This document shows positions 1-7,237 of a stretch of DNA of 13,140 bases, piece after piece. The position numbers were made by a program, and so were the translations under genes. The notes below the pieces were generated by a model. The model was not told the DNA's origin, searched no databases, and saw nothing but the letters and a program-made list of their open reading frames with translations. Source of the DNA: Deltaproteobacteria bacterium (GTDB lineage Bacteria; Desulfobacterota; Desulfobacteria; Desulfobacterales; C00003060); NCBI GenBank assembly GCA_019309245.1, contig JAFDGP010000053.1, forward strand, positions 1 to 13,140, read 5' to 3'. Every line of letters begins with the position of its first letter. Within the stretch, counting starts at the first letter, position 1.

Positions 1-1
1 A

Positions 2-487
2 TCGTGTGGACAGTGCTCATCGTGTCGACTGGGGACGCGGCAGATGTTTCAGATACTTGACGATATTACTAAAGGAAAAGGCAGGGCTAACGATATTGAG
101 ATCCTGCTGGAGTTGGCAGAGGGTGTCAAGCAGGGTTCCATTTGCGGTTTAGGTCAGACGGTCCCCAATCCGGTTTTTTCCACTATTCAGTATTTTCGAG
201 AGGAATACGAAGAACATATTTTCGAGAAACGCTGTCGGGCTCTTGTATGCCGAGAGCTTATCTCATACCGGATTAAGGACTATCGCTGCAAGGCCTGCAT
301 GCTGTGCCTGAAGGCCTGCCCGGTTGGTGCTATTATCGGTGCCAAGTGGCAGGTTCACGAAATCGACCAGAGCAAGTGCATCAAGTGCGGGACCTGTTTG
401 GAGGTGTGTCCACCCAGGTTTAACGCGGTGGAATGCGTGTCGGGACAGGTGGTCGATGAGCCGCAGGCGGTGGGTAGTGAACAGTAA
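2..487 (+). CDS. nuoF: NuoF-type NADH/FMN subunit of formate dehydrogenase, copy 1 (C-terminal 161 residues; 5' end outside window)
   Basis: This is the C-terminal quarter of a NADH-binding flavin/iron-sulfur subunit that passes electrons between NAD(H) and the formate dehydrogenase catalytic subunit encoded next to it. The reading frame is open from base 2, so the first visible ATG (44) is internal. The fragment begins inside the SCGxCxxCR motif (C-x2-C-x2-C) that binds the N3-type [4Fe-4S] cluster; its fourth ligand is the Cys in ICGLGQ. A ferredoxin-like tail with two further clusters follows (CKACMLCLKACP and CIKCGTCLEVCPP). It aligns without net length change to residues 481-641 of the complete paralogue on the minus strand, so about 480 residues lie upstream of the window. 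The last four residues (GSEQ) and the TAA stop are encoded by 7-bp repeat units. The tail is typical of NuoF-like subunits of soluble formate dehydrogenases and hydrogenases rather than of complex I itself. Confidence 0.93.
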   Translation, partial: SCGQCSSCRLGTRQMFQILDDITKGKGRANDIEILLELAEGVKQGSICGLGQTVPNPVFSTIQYFREEYEEHIFEKRCRALVCRELISYRIKDYRCKACMLCLKACPVGAIIGAKWQVHEIDQSKCIKCGTCLEVCPPRFNAVECVSGQVVDEPQAVGSEQ

Positions 488-700
488 ACAGTGAACAGTG
501 AATGGTAAACGGTGGCCTTTGGCCGGTTTTAGGTGTTAAGTTTTAGGTTTTAGGTGTTAGGTGAAGGGATTGGGAAATGCTAAATGACTAAACCCTAAAA
601 CTTAAAACCTGATTTATTGACCAACGACCAACGACCAATGATAAATGTTCGATGACCAATGACCAATGATAAATGATAAATGGTAAGTGATGGATGACTA
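470..700 (+). repeat. Degenerate 7-bp tandem repeat array filling the nuoF1-fdhA1 junction
   Basis: The 206 bp between the two genes, plus the gene ends on both sides, is largely built of 7-bp units from three families. From 470 to 511 the units resemble GTGAACA, and one of them (GTAAACA, 484-490) holds the nuoF stop. From about 526 to 562 the units resemble GGTTTTA, GGTGTTA and AGTTTTA. A short non-repeat spacer with an inverted copy of the second family lies at about 563-609. From 610 to 693 there are twelve units resembling ATGACCA or ATGATAA. The fdhA1 start codon (694) is the first base triplet of the next unit, ATGACTA. The array was found by reading units by eye. No unit carries a good Shine-Dalgarno sequence. 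Confidence 0.85.
532..609 (+). repeat. Inverted repeat within the copy 1 repeat array
   Basis: Positions 532-547 (GGTGTTAAGTTTTAGG) and 594-609 (CCTAAAACTTAAAACC) are reverse complements over 16 bases with one mismatch. They enclose a 46-base loop. In the polycistronic mRNA they could fold into a long A/U-rich stem between nuoF and fdhA. There is no G/C-rich stem followed by a U-run, so a classical terminator is unlikely. Processing, mRNA stability or translational effects are possible but unproven. Confidence 0.6.
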
Positions 701-3498
701 AACCCATTTCCTTAATCATAAATGGTCTGCCTGTCCAGGCTCCACAAGGCGCCACGATCCTTGAGGCGGCCCAGGGGGCCGGCATTTTTATTCCTACGTT
801 ATGCCACTGTCCCGATATTTCTTCTGCCGGAGTTTGCCGACTGTGCCTGGTGAAGATCGCGCGGAAGAAAAAGCTTCATCCTGCCTGTCATACGCCTGTT
901 CCAGAAGGTATGGAAGTCATCACCGACGATCCGGAGATTACGCGCGTGCGTCAGGTAACGCTTGAGCTCATTCTGACGGATCATGACTTTAACTGCCTGT
1001 TTTGCCCGAAGAGCGGTACCTGTCGCCTCCAGCAGCTCGTGAACCAGGTGGGATTTGATGAGGATCGGTTTGCCCGCCTGAAACGGGTAGCCAAGGATCT
1101 GCCTGTCGATACGAGCAACCCCTTTTTTGATTTCAATCCCAACAAGTGTATTCAGTGCGGAATATGTGTCAGAACCTGTGATGAGATTGCAGGCGTCAAT
1201 GCTCTGGACATGGCATATCGGGGCTATGACCTGAAGGTGAGCACTTTTGGAGACAAGCCCCTGAAGGAGTCGGTGTGCGTTTCCTGCGGCGAATGTGTTG
1301 AGCGCTGTCCCACAGCGGCCCTGGTTCGAAAGCGAATTGAACATCCTACCCGGGAAGTGAGGACCATTTGTGCTTATTGTGGTGTGGGCTGTGGACTCTA
1401 TCTGGGTGTGCGGGGAGATACCGTTGTCAAGGCCAGGGGCGATCCCGCTAACCCTGTAAGCCGGGGTGAGCTGTGTGTTCGAGGGCGTTTTGGCTACAGA
1501 TTTATTCACAGCCTAAGTCGGTTGGAAGGTCCTCTGGTGCGGGCCTATGATCGCATCGAACGCGTGGATAGTAGTGGAGGGAGGGGTAAAGACGGCGAAC
1601 CTGTGACTCGGCCCCTGGTCAAACAGGAAGGTCGATTTGTGGAGATCAGTTGGGACCAGGCAATCAACTACGTGGCCAGCACGTTGTCTCATTACAAAGG
1701 CGATCAGTTTGCTGCCATGTCTTCTGCCAAATGTACCAACGAGGAAAACTACCTCTTTCAGAAGTTTGTCAGGACTGTCATGGGGACCAACAACATCGAT
1801 CATTGTGCTCGCCTCTGACATTCGCCTACGGTGGCCGGTCTGGCCGCGGTGTTGGGTAGCGGTGCCATGACGAACTCCATTTCTGAATTGGAGCAGGCTG
1901 CCTGCATCTTTGTGATCGGCAGTAACACCATGGCTGCCCACCCCATCGTGGGAAGAAGGATCATCAGGGCGGTCCGAAAAGGGGCGAGACTTATTGTGGC
2001 TGACCCCCGGGAGACCATGTTGAGTAAAAGGGCCGATGTTTGGCTCAGACATCAGCCGGGAACAGACGTGGCCCTGCTGAACGCCATGGCCCGGGTCATT
2101 GTGGAAGAGAAACTCTTTGACGCTTCCTTTGTCGAAAAGCGGTGCAAGGGGTTTGATGACTTGCGGGCCGTGCTCCTTGATCAGGACCTCTCACAGGGGG
2201 AGCAGATCACAGGAGTCCCCGTTGACGACATTGTTGAAGCGGCCCGAACCTATGCCACGATTTCCCCAGCCACGATTATCTATGCCATGGGGATTACCCA
2301 ACACTCTCGTGGTACGGACAACGTTATGGCCGTGGCCAACCTGGCACTTTTGACAGGGCAGATTGGAAAGCCCTCCACGGGCGTAAATCCTTTGCGAGGC
2401 CAAAATAACGTGCAGGGGGCCTGTGACATGGGGGCCTTGCCCGATGTGTTTCCGGGGTATCAAAAGGTTGATGACCCAAAAGTTCGAAAAAAGTTCGAAA
2501 AGATATGGGGCCGTAAACTCAGCGGATCGCCGGGGTTGACGCTCACCGAGATCTTTGAAGCGGCTTTGGAGGACAAGATTAAGGCCCTGTATATTATGGG
2601 CGAAAATCCCGTTCTGACGGAAGCGGATGTCACGTCCACGGAAGAGGCTATTTCCCATCTGGATTTCTTTGTCGTCCAGGACCTGTTTCTTACCGAAACG
2701 GCAAAGCTTGCTGATGTAGTCTTGCCGGCAGCCAGCTTCGCCGAAAAGGATGGGACCTTTACCAACACGGAACGCCGTGTTCAGCGGGTAAGCAAGGCCA
2801 TTGAGCCTTTGGGTAACAGCCGTCCGGATTGGATGATCATCCGCGATATAGCCCAACAGATGGGGGCAGAAGGGTTCGACGTGAACAGCCCTGAACAGAT
2901 CATGGAAGAAATCCGTGATGTGGTGCCAAGCTACAGGGGTATAACATACAAGAGAATCGACAACGGGGGGCTCCAATGGCCTTGCCCGGATATGGACCAC
3001 CCTGGCACCCCTTTTCTTCATAAAAAATCCTTTGGCACGCCCGACGGCCTTGGTAAGCTCACGCCGGTTGTCTACATCCCATCAGCAGAGACCACCAGTC
3101 ATGAATACCCATTGATTCTGACTACCGGTCGAAGCGTTTTCCATTACCATAGTACTTTGTCTCGGAAGGTTGCCGGCTTGAATGTCTTGGGCGGTGGAGA
3201 ATATGTGGAAATTAACCCGGAGGACGCGGCCCTACTGGAGATTGGAGAGGGGGAAAAGGTGAAAGTGGCTTCCAGACGAGGTACGATCTGGGCCAAGGCA
3301 CATATTTCGAAGATTACCCCACCGGGCGTTGTCTCAATGACCTTCCATTATGCTGAAACAAAGACCAACGTGCTGACTCATGCGGCCCTGGATCCTGTGG
3401 CCAAGATCCCGGAGCTCAAGGTCTGTGCCGTGAAAATCGAGCGGGAGATCGACTTCAGCAAAGATCTCGTCAGATGGGGAGCCGGCAGGCGAGCCTAG
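694..3498 (+). CDS. fdhA: NAD-linked formate dehydrogenase catalytic subunit, selenoprotein, copy 1 (934 residues, UGA at 1816-1818 read as Sec375)
   Basis: This is the molybdenum/tungsten bis-pterin subunit that oxidises formate or reduces CO2 in the cytoplasm. The NuoG-like N-terminus has a [2Fe-2S] site (C37, C48, C51, C65), a His-Cys3 cluster (H97, C101, C104, C110) and two [4Fe-4S] clusters (C152/155/158/162 and C195/198/201/205). The formate dehydrogenase core follows, with a [4Fe-4S] site at C226, C229, C233 and C261. The frame reads DHCARL-UGA-HSPTVAGL, matching the E. coli FdhH active site (CCARV-Sec-HGPSVAGL), and continues to a normal C-terminus. R568 and Q570 in GVNPLRGQNNVQGACDMG match FdhH R333 and Q335. 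Oddities are Arg263 where FdhH has Lys44, HSTLSRK in place of the HTGTMTRR of the second copy, and a roughly 25-residue Gly/charged insert near residue 290. The ATG at 694 lies in a 7-bp repeat unit and lacks a clear ribosome binding site. Confidence 0.93.
1816..1845 (+). promoter_or_regulatory. Selenocysteine codon UGA and bacterial SECIS hairpin, fdhA1
   Basis: The UGA codon (1816-1818) is followed 18 bases later by the loop GGUCU (1837-1841), enclosed by the stem GGCC (1833-1836) and GGCC (1842-1845). Further partial pairing below it can extend the stem. The E. coli fdhF SECIS element has the same GGUCU loop at the same 18-base distance from its UGA. The element lies inside the coding sequence (codons for VAGLA) and would be bound by SelB to deliver Sec-tRNA. 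Element and spacing are seen in the sequence; SelB binding is inferred from the family. Confidence 0.9.
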
Positions 3499-3603
3499 GC
3501 GAGCCCCTTCCCCTCGTTTGCCATCCCCAAGAACCCGTGACCCTATCAACACCAATTTTCTTTCTCCTCTTGAAATATTTTTGGTGTATTTGGCGTGGAG
3601 CCC

Positions 3604-3631
3604 TTGACGGATGAAATACAGTGATTATTTT
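3604..3631 (+). promoter_or_regulatory. Possible promoter for hsp20
   Basis: TTGACG (3604-3609) and TATTTT (3626-3631) are separated by 16 bases, and the ATG lies 57 bases downstream of the second box. The -35 box is good but the -10 box is weak. The 180 bp between fdhA1 and hsp20 otherwise contain an A/T-rich stretch and a CTTGAAA string near 3569. That string resembles a heat-shock sigma factor -35 element, but no matching CCCAT-type -10 element was found. Confidence 0.3.
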
Positions 3632-3673
3632 TTAAGTGTAATTGGAAGAATAACTGATTGAAATAACATGTAA

Positions 3674-3679
3674 AGGAGG
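3674..3679 (+). promoter_or_regulatory. Ribosome binding site that sets the hsp20 start
   Basis: A perfect AGGAGG lies 8 bases before the ATG at 3688 and overlaps the alternative GTG start at 3679, which rules out the longer version. Confidence 0.85.
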
Positions 3680-3687
3680 TGTCAGAT

Positions 3688-4134
3688 ATGACGGATTTAA
3701 TCCCTGTATTGAGACGACATGGTTGGTTGAGTAGTCCGCAGCGGGATTTCTTTGATCGGTTTTTCGGAGACCTGGAACTCCCCAGTCTGTTTACTGAAGA
3801 AGCGAGGTTTGCTCCGGCATTTGACGTCTCCGAGACGGACAATGAAATCATTGTAAAAGCGGACCTCCCGGGTATGGAGGAAAAGAACATCGATATCAGT
3901 CTTTCGGATGGTCTTCTTACCATTAAGGGCGAGAAGCGACAAGAGAAAGAGGAGGATAACGAGGTTTATCACACCGTCGAAAGACGTTACGGCGCCTTCA
4001 CCAGGACGATGCATCTCCCAGCTGATGTGGATGCGAACAAGGTAGACGCGACGTATAAGGATGGGGTGCTGAAAGTCACCCTTGCGAAGTCCGAAACCTC
4101 CAAACCCAAAAAGATAGAAATCAAGAGCGCATAA
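3688..4134 (+). CDS. hsp20: Small heat-shock protein, Hsp20/alpha-crystallin family (148 residues)
   Basis: This is an ATP-independent holdase chaperone that binds unfolding proteins in the cytoplasm and passes them to ATP-driven chaperones. A short N-terminal region (RDFFDRFFGDLE) precedes an alpha-crystallin domain at about residues 42-135. That domain shows the family pattern FDVSETDNEIIVKADLPGM, then GLLTIKGEKR, and ends with the A-x-x-x-(D/N)-GVL signature (ATYKDGVLKVTLAK). The C-terminal I-x-I motif (I143-E-I145) that docks onto neighbouring subunits is present. The length is normal for the family. The ATG at 3688 is chosen because AGGAGG (3674-3679) sits 8 bases upstream; the earlier in-frame GTG at 3679 overlaps that site. 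The gene stands alone between the 3' ends of the two convergent formate dehydrogenase operons and has no evident functional link to them. Confidence 0.95.
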   Translation: MTDLIPVLRRHGWLSSPQRDFFDRFFGDLELPSLFTEEARFAPAFDVSETDNEIIVKADLPGMEEKNIDISLSDGLLTIKGEKRQEKEEDNEVYHTVERRYGAFTRTMHLPADVDANKVDATYKDGVLKVTLAKSETSKPKKIEIKSA

Positions 4135-4145
4135 GACCCTCACGA

Positions 4146-4204
4146 GCCGAGAACCCGCAGCCGGTCTCACGCCGGTTGCGCGGTCTCGGCACGCCCAAAG
4201 GGCG
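4146..4204. terminator. Hairpins at the convergent hsp20 / fdhA2 junction
   Basis: A long stem pairs GCCGAGA (4146-4152) with TCTCGGC (4184-4190). An inner stem pairs CGCAGCCGG (4156-4164) with CCGGTTGCG (4172-4180, one G-U), leaving a 7-base loop. A second small hairpin, CGCCC-AAA-GGGCG (4192-4204), follows directly, with CATTTTCC a few bases later. It sits 12 bases after the hsp20 stop and about 80 bases beyond the fdhA2 stop on the other strand, where a two-way terminator is expected. There is no strong U-run on either strand, so its strength as an intrinsic terminator is uncertain. Confidence 0.6.
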
Positions 4205-4284
4205 AGAAACATTTTCCTCGGTGTGTGAAGCATGGATCCACGGGCCAACCCTACCACCAGGTTGGGCTGGTTTCGTGTGTGGGG

Positions 4285-6984
4285 TCACCCTGCCTTTTGC
4301 AGCTTGACCGCACAGACTTTGATTCCCGGAATCTTGGCTACCGGATCCACGTCCCGCAGGGTCAATTCATTGACCGCAGCTTCAGCGAAGTGAAAGGGAA
4401 CAAAAATCATTCCCGGAACGGCCTTCTCGGTGATTCGCGCCTTGGCTGTTATCCGGCCCCGACGCGATGTAATCTGGACCGGATCACCATCCCGGATATC
4501 ATGGATGTCGGCATCCTTTGGTGAGATTTCGACTTCACATTCAGGAGCGCACTCGACCAGTCCACGCGTTCGCCGGGTCATCGTCCCGGTGTGCCAGTGA
4601 TACAGTACCCTGCCGGTGGACAGGTACAGCGGGTAGTCGGTGTCCGGGACCTCGGGTGGCGGGGCGTAATCTACCGGATGAAATCGGCCCTTTCCCCGGG
4701 CAAAACGACCTTTGTGGAGATAGGGGGTTCCGGGATGATCGGTGGCCAAGCAAGGCCACTGGATTCCTTTCTTGCCGATGCGCCGATATGAGATACCCGC
4801 ATAACTGGGGGTCACCGAGGCGATTTCATCCATCACGGCACGGGGGGTCTCATAGCTCATGGGAACACCCAGCCGCGAGGCGAGATCGCACAGGATTTTC
4901 CAGTCCGGCCGGCATCCCTGGATGGGAGGAATTGCTTGTCGGACTCGCTGTGCCCGCCGCTCGGTATTGGTAAACGTACCGTCTTTTTCGGCAAACGAGG
5001 CGCCCGGCAGAACCACATCGGCGAGTTTGGCGGTTTCGGTCAAGAAGATATCCTGAACCACAAGAAATTCCAGGTGGCCCAGGCAGGAAGCCACGTGGTG
5101 CAGGTCAGGATCCGAGAGCATAGGATTTTCGCCCATGATAAAAAGGGCCCGGATATCGCCACTACCAGCGCCTTCCATGATTTCCATTAAGGTCTTGCCT
5201 GGCCGTTGGGGCAATTCTTCAACGCCCCATGCTTGTGCCATACGAGTCCGGGTGACCTCATCGGCCACTGGCTGGTACCCGGAAAACACATCGGGCAATG
5301 CCCCCATATCGCAGGCCCCCTGAACGTTGTTTTGGCCCCGCAGGGGATTGACACCGGCGCCCGGTACGCCCACGTGGCCGCACAACATGGCCAGGTTGGC
5401 CAGGGCCTTGACGTTGTCCGTTCCGCTTGTGTGTTGCGTAATGCCCATCGCGTACAAAATTGTGGCTCGGGAAGCCCGGGCGTACATGTGTGCTGCATGC
5501 TCAATGTCTTGAGATTTGATGCCCGTCATTTTCTGGACACGTTCAGGAGAATAGGCCGCGAGCAGGGGACCCAAGGCATCAAATCCTTCGGTTCGCTCTG
5601 CGATGAACGGTTTGTTCTCAAGTCCGTCACGAAGAATTACATGCATTATACTGTTGATCCAGGCCACGTCGGTGCCGGGTCTCGGTCTTAGCCATCGTTC
5701 GGCGTAGAAGGTCAGTCCGATTTTTCGGGGATCCACCACAATGAGGCGGGCATGGTTTCGACGTACGGCTCGTTTGATACAAGCGGCGATCACCGGGTGC
5801 ATCTCCGTGGTATTAGATCCGGTTACCAGGATGACCTCGGCTTGTTCGATATCCGAAATCGCGTTTGTCATGGCGCCACTTCCGAAGGCAGCAGCCAGAC
5901 CGGCCACCGTGGATGCATGTCAGAGCCGAGCGCAATGATCAATATTGTTGGTGCCGATGGCGGTTCTCATAAGTTTTTGGAAAAGGTAATTTTCCTCATT
6001 GGTACAGCGTGCAGAGGAAAGGCCAGCCAGCGCATCAGCGCCATAGGATTGCTTGATCTGTGAAAAGCGGGAGGCCACCAGATCCAGGGCTTCGTCCCAG
6101 GAGGCCTTGCGAAAGCCTTCTTTGTGTCGGACAAGCGGTGCCGTCAAGCGGTCGGGATGGTGAATAAAATCATATCCGAACCGGCCCTTTACACAAAGGC
6201 TTCCGTAATTCGGCGGGCCGTGAAGCGTGTCCGAGGTGACCTTTACGACCCGGCCGTCCCTGACATTGAGGTCCAGCTGACACCCGGTGCCGCAGTAGGG
6301 ACAGGTAGTTCTGACCTTTTTGAGTTCCCACGGGCGGCCCTGGAACTTCGCCTGCTTTTCCGTGAGCGCCCCGGTGGGACACACCGATACGCACTCACCG
6401 CAAAATACGCAATCCGATTCTGCATAGGGAAGATCCCATGCGGTGACAATTTTTGAGCGGCGACCGCGATAGCCGAAGTCGAGGACCTCATTTACCTGGA
6501 CTTCCTGACAGGCGCGCACACACCGGCTGCACAGAATACATTTGTCCGGGTCTCGTTCGATCATGGCGTTTGAGTCGTCGCGAGGATATCCGGAGGATCT
6601 GGCGGGAAACGCCAAGGCCTCAATACCGAGGTCATAGGCGAGTTTCTGGAGTTCGCATGCTCCGTTGGACTGGCACGTGAGGCAGTTGTGATTCCCGCTG
6701 GCGAGCAGAAGCTGCACGATCAGCCGCCGGGCTTCGAGAACCCGGTCGTTCGCGGTAACCACCTCCATGCCGTCCTCCACCGTGGTGGTACACGAAGGCA
6801 TCAAGGTTGGTCGGCCCCGCACCTCCACCATGCACACCCGACACGATCCTGTTGCGGACAGCCGCGGGTGATAACACAGGGTCGGAATCCGGATACCCAC
6901 CTGCCGAGCTGCCATAAGAATGGTGGTGCCGGGCACTGTGGTGATCCGTTTTCCGTTTATGGTAAGCGAAATAGTTTTGGCCAT
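4285..6984 (-). CDS. fdhA: NAD-linked formate dehydrogenase catalytic subunit, selenoprotein, copy 2 (899 residues, UGA at 5922-5920 read as Sec355)
   Basis: This is a paralogue of the plus-strand FdhA with the same architecture: [2Fe-2S] ligands C37, C48, C51, C65; an N5-like cluster at C101, C104, C110; [4Fe-4S] clusters at C149/152/155/159 and C192/195/198/202; and a molybdopterin core with C228, C231, C235, C264. Lys266 matches FdhH Lys44, which lies between the pterin and the cluster. The frame reads DHCARL-UGA-HASTVAGL, so UGA encodes Sec355. R549 and Q551 correspond to FdhH R333 and Q335, and the C-terminal domain has the motif YHWHTGTMTRR. The His near the first cluster is at H99 (H-x-C) instead of the H-x3-C spacing in copy 1. 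It is the last gene of a nuoE-nuoF-fdhA operon, 249 bp after nuoF. The start ATG lies in a 7-bp repeat unit without a clear ribosome binding site. Expected to act with NuoEF as a cytoplasmic formate:NAD+ (possibly also ferredoxin) oxidoreductase. Confidence 0.94.
5893..5922 (-). promoter_or_regulatory. Selenocysteine codon UGA and bacterial SECIS hairpin, fdhA2
   Basis: On the minus strand the UGA (5922-5920) is followed after 18 bases by the loop GGUCU (5901-5897). The stem is GGCC (5905-5902) paired with GGCU (5896-5893), with one G-U pair at the base. Loop and spacing are identical to those of copy 1 and of E. coli fdhF. The substitution GGCC to GGCU keeps pairing possible, which supports selection on the structure. 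Confidence 0.9.
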
Positions 6985-7237
6985 TGGTTAATAGTCATTG
7001 GTTATTGAACAGTTACCATTAGTCATTGGTCAATAAATCAGGTTTTAAGTTTTAGGTGTTAAGTCTCCAAGCCTTGAGCACCAGTCTCATTATGGACATA
7101 GCCTACACGATGACTATTGCCAACATACTGATTTCGCCAAACACAACCCTCAGAGTTAGGGTTTAGTCCCAATCCCTTCACCTAAAACCTAACACCTAAA
7201 ACTTAAAACTAGCCAAAGGCCACCGTTCACTGCTCAC
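6985..7237 (-). repeat. Degenerate 7-bp tandem repeat array filling the nuoF2-fdhA2 junction
   Basis: Read on the minus strand, this region holds the same three 7-bp families in the same order as the plus-strand junction. GTGAGCA/GTGAACG units start inside the 3' end of nuoF2, and one of them supplies its TGA stop (7236-7234). AGTTTTA/GGTGTTA/GGTTTTA units follow at about 7210-7180, and ATGACCA/ATGACTA/ATAACCA units run from about 7040 to 6985. The fdhA2 ATG begins exactly at a unit boundary. A 29-base segment (7028-7056) is an exact inverted copy of 594-622. About 100 bp of non-repeat sequence interrupts the array in this copy only. Confidence 0.85.
7042..7209 (-). repeat. 20-bp perfect inverted repeat within the copy 2 array
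   Basis: Positions 7042-7061 and 7190-7209 (TAACACCTAAAACTTAAAAC) are exact reverse complements of each other over 20 bases and enclose 128 bases. They could form a long A/U-rich stem in the nuoF2-fdhA2 mRNA, or represent the terminal repeats of a small inserted element. The interior (about 7063-7158) shows no ORF or RNA motif that I recognise. Confidence 0.65.

Noticed and set aside
470..700. CRISPR array or telomere-like repeat
   Set aside because: The units are only 7 bp, degenerate and without spacers, so this is not a CRISPR. The TTTTAGG units resemble telomere repeats only by chance and lie inside an operon.
799..1509. A 236-residue minus-strand open frame
   Set aside because: It is antisense to the cluster-rich N-terminal half of fdhA1 and has no recognisable domain.
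1831..3498. Separate gene starting at GTG 1831, downstream of the UGA
   Set aside because: It is the in-frame continuation of fdhA1 after the selenocysteine codon, has no ribosome binding site, and the homology runs through the junction without a gap.
4285..5907. Separate minus-strand gene starting at GTG 5907
   Set aside because: It is the in-frame continuation of fdhA2 after its UGA selenocysteine codon, for the same reasons as copy 1.
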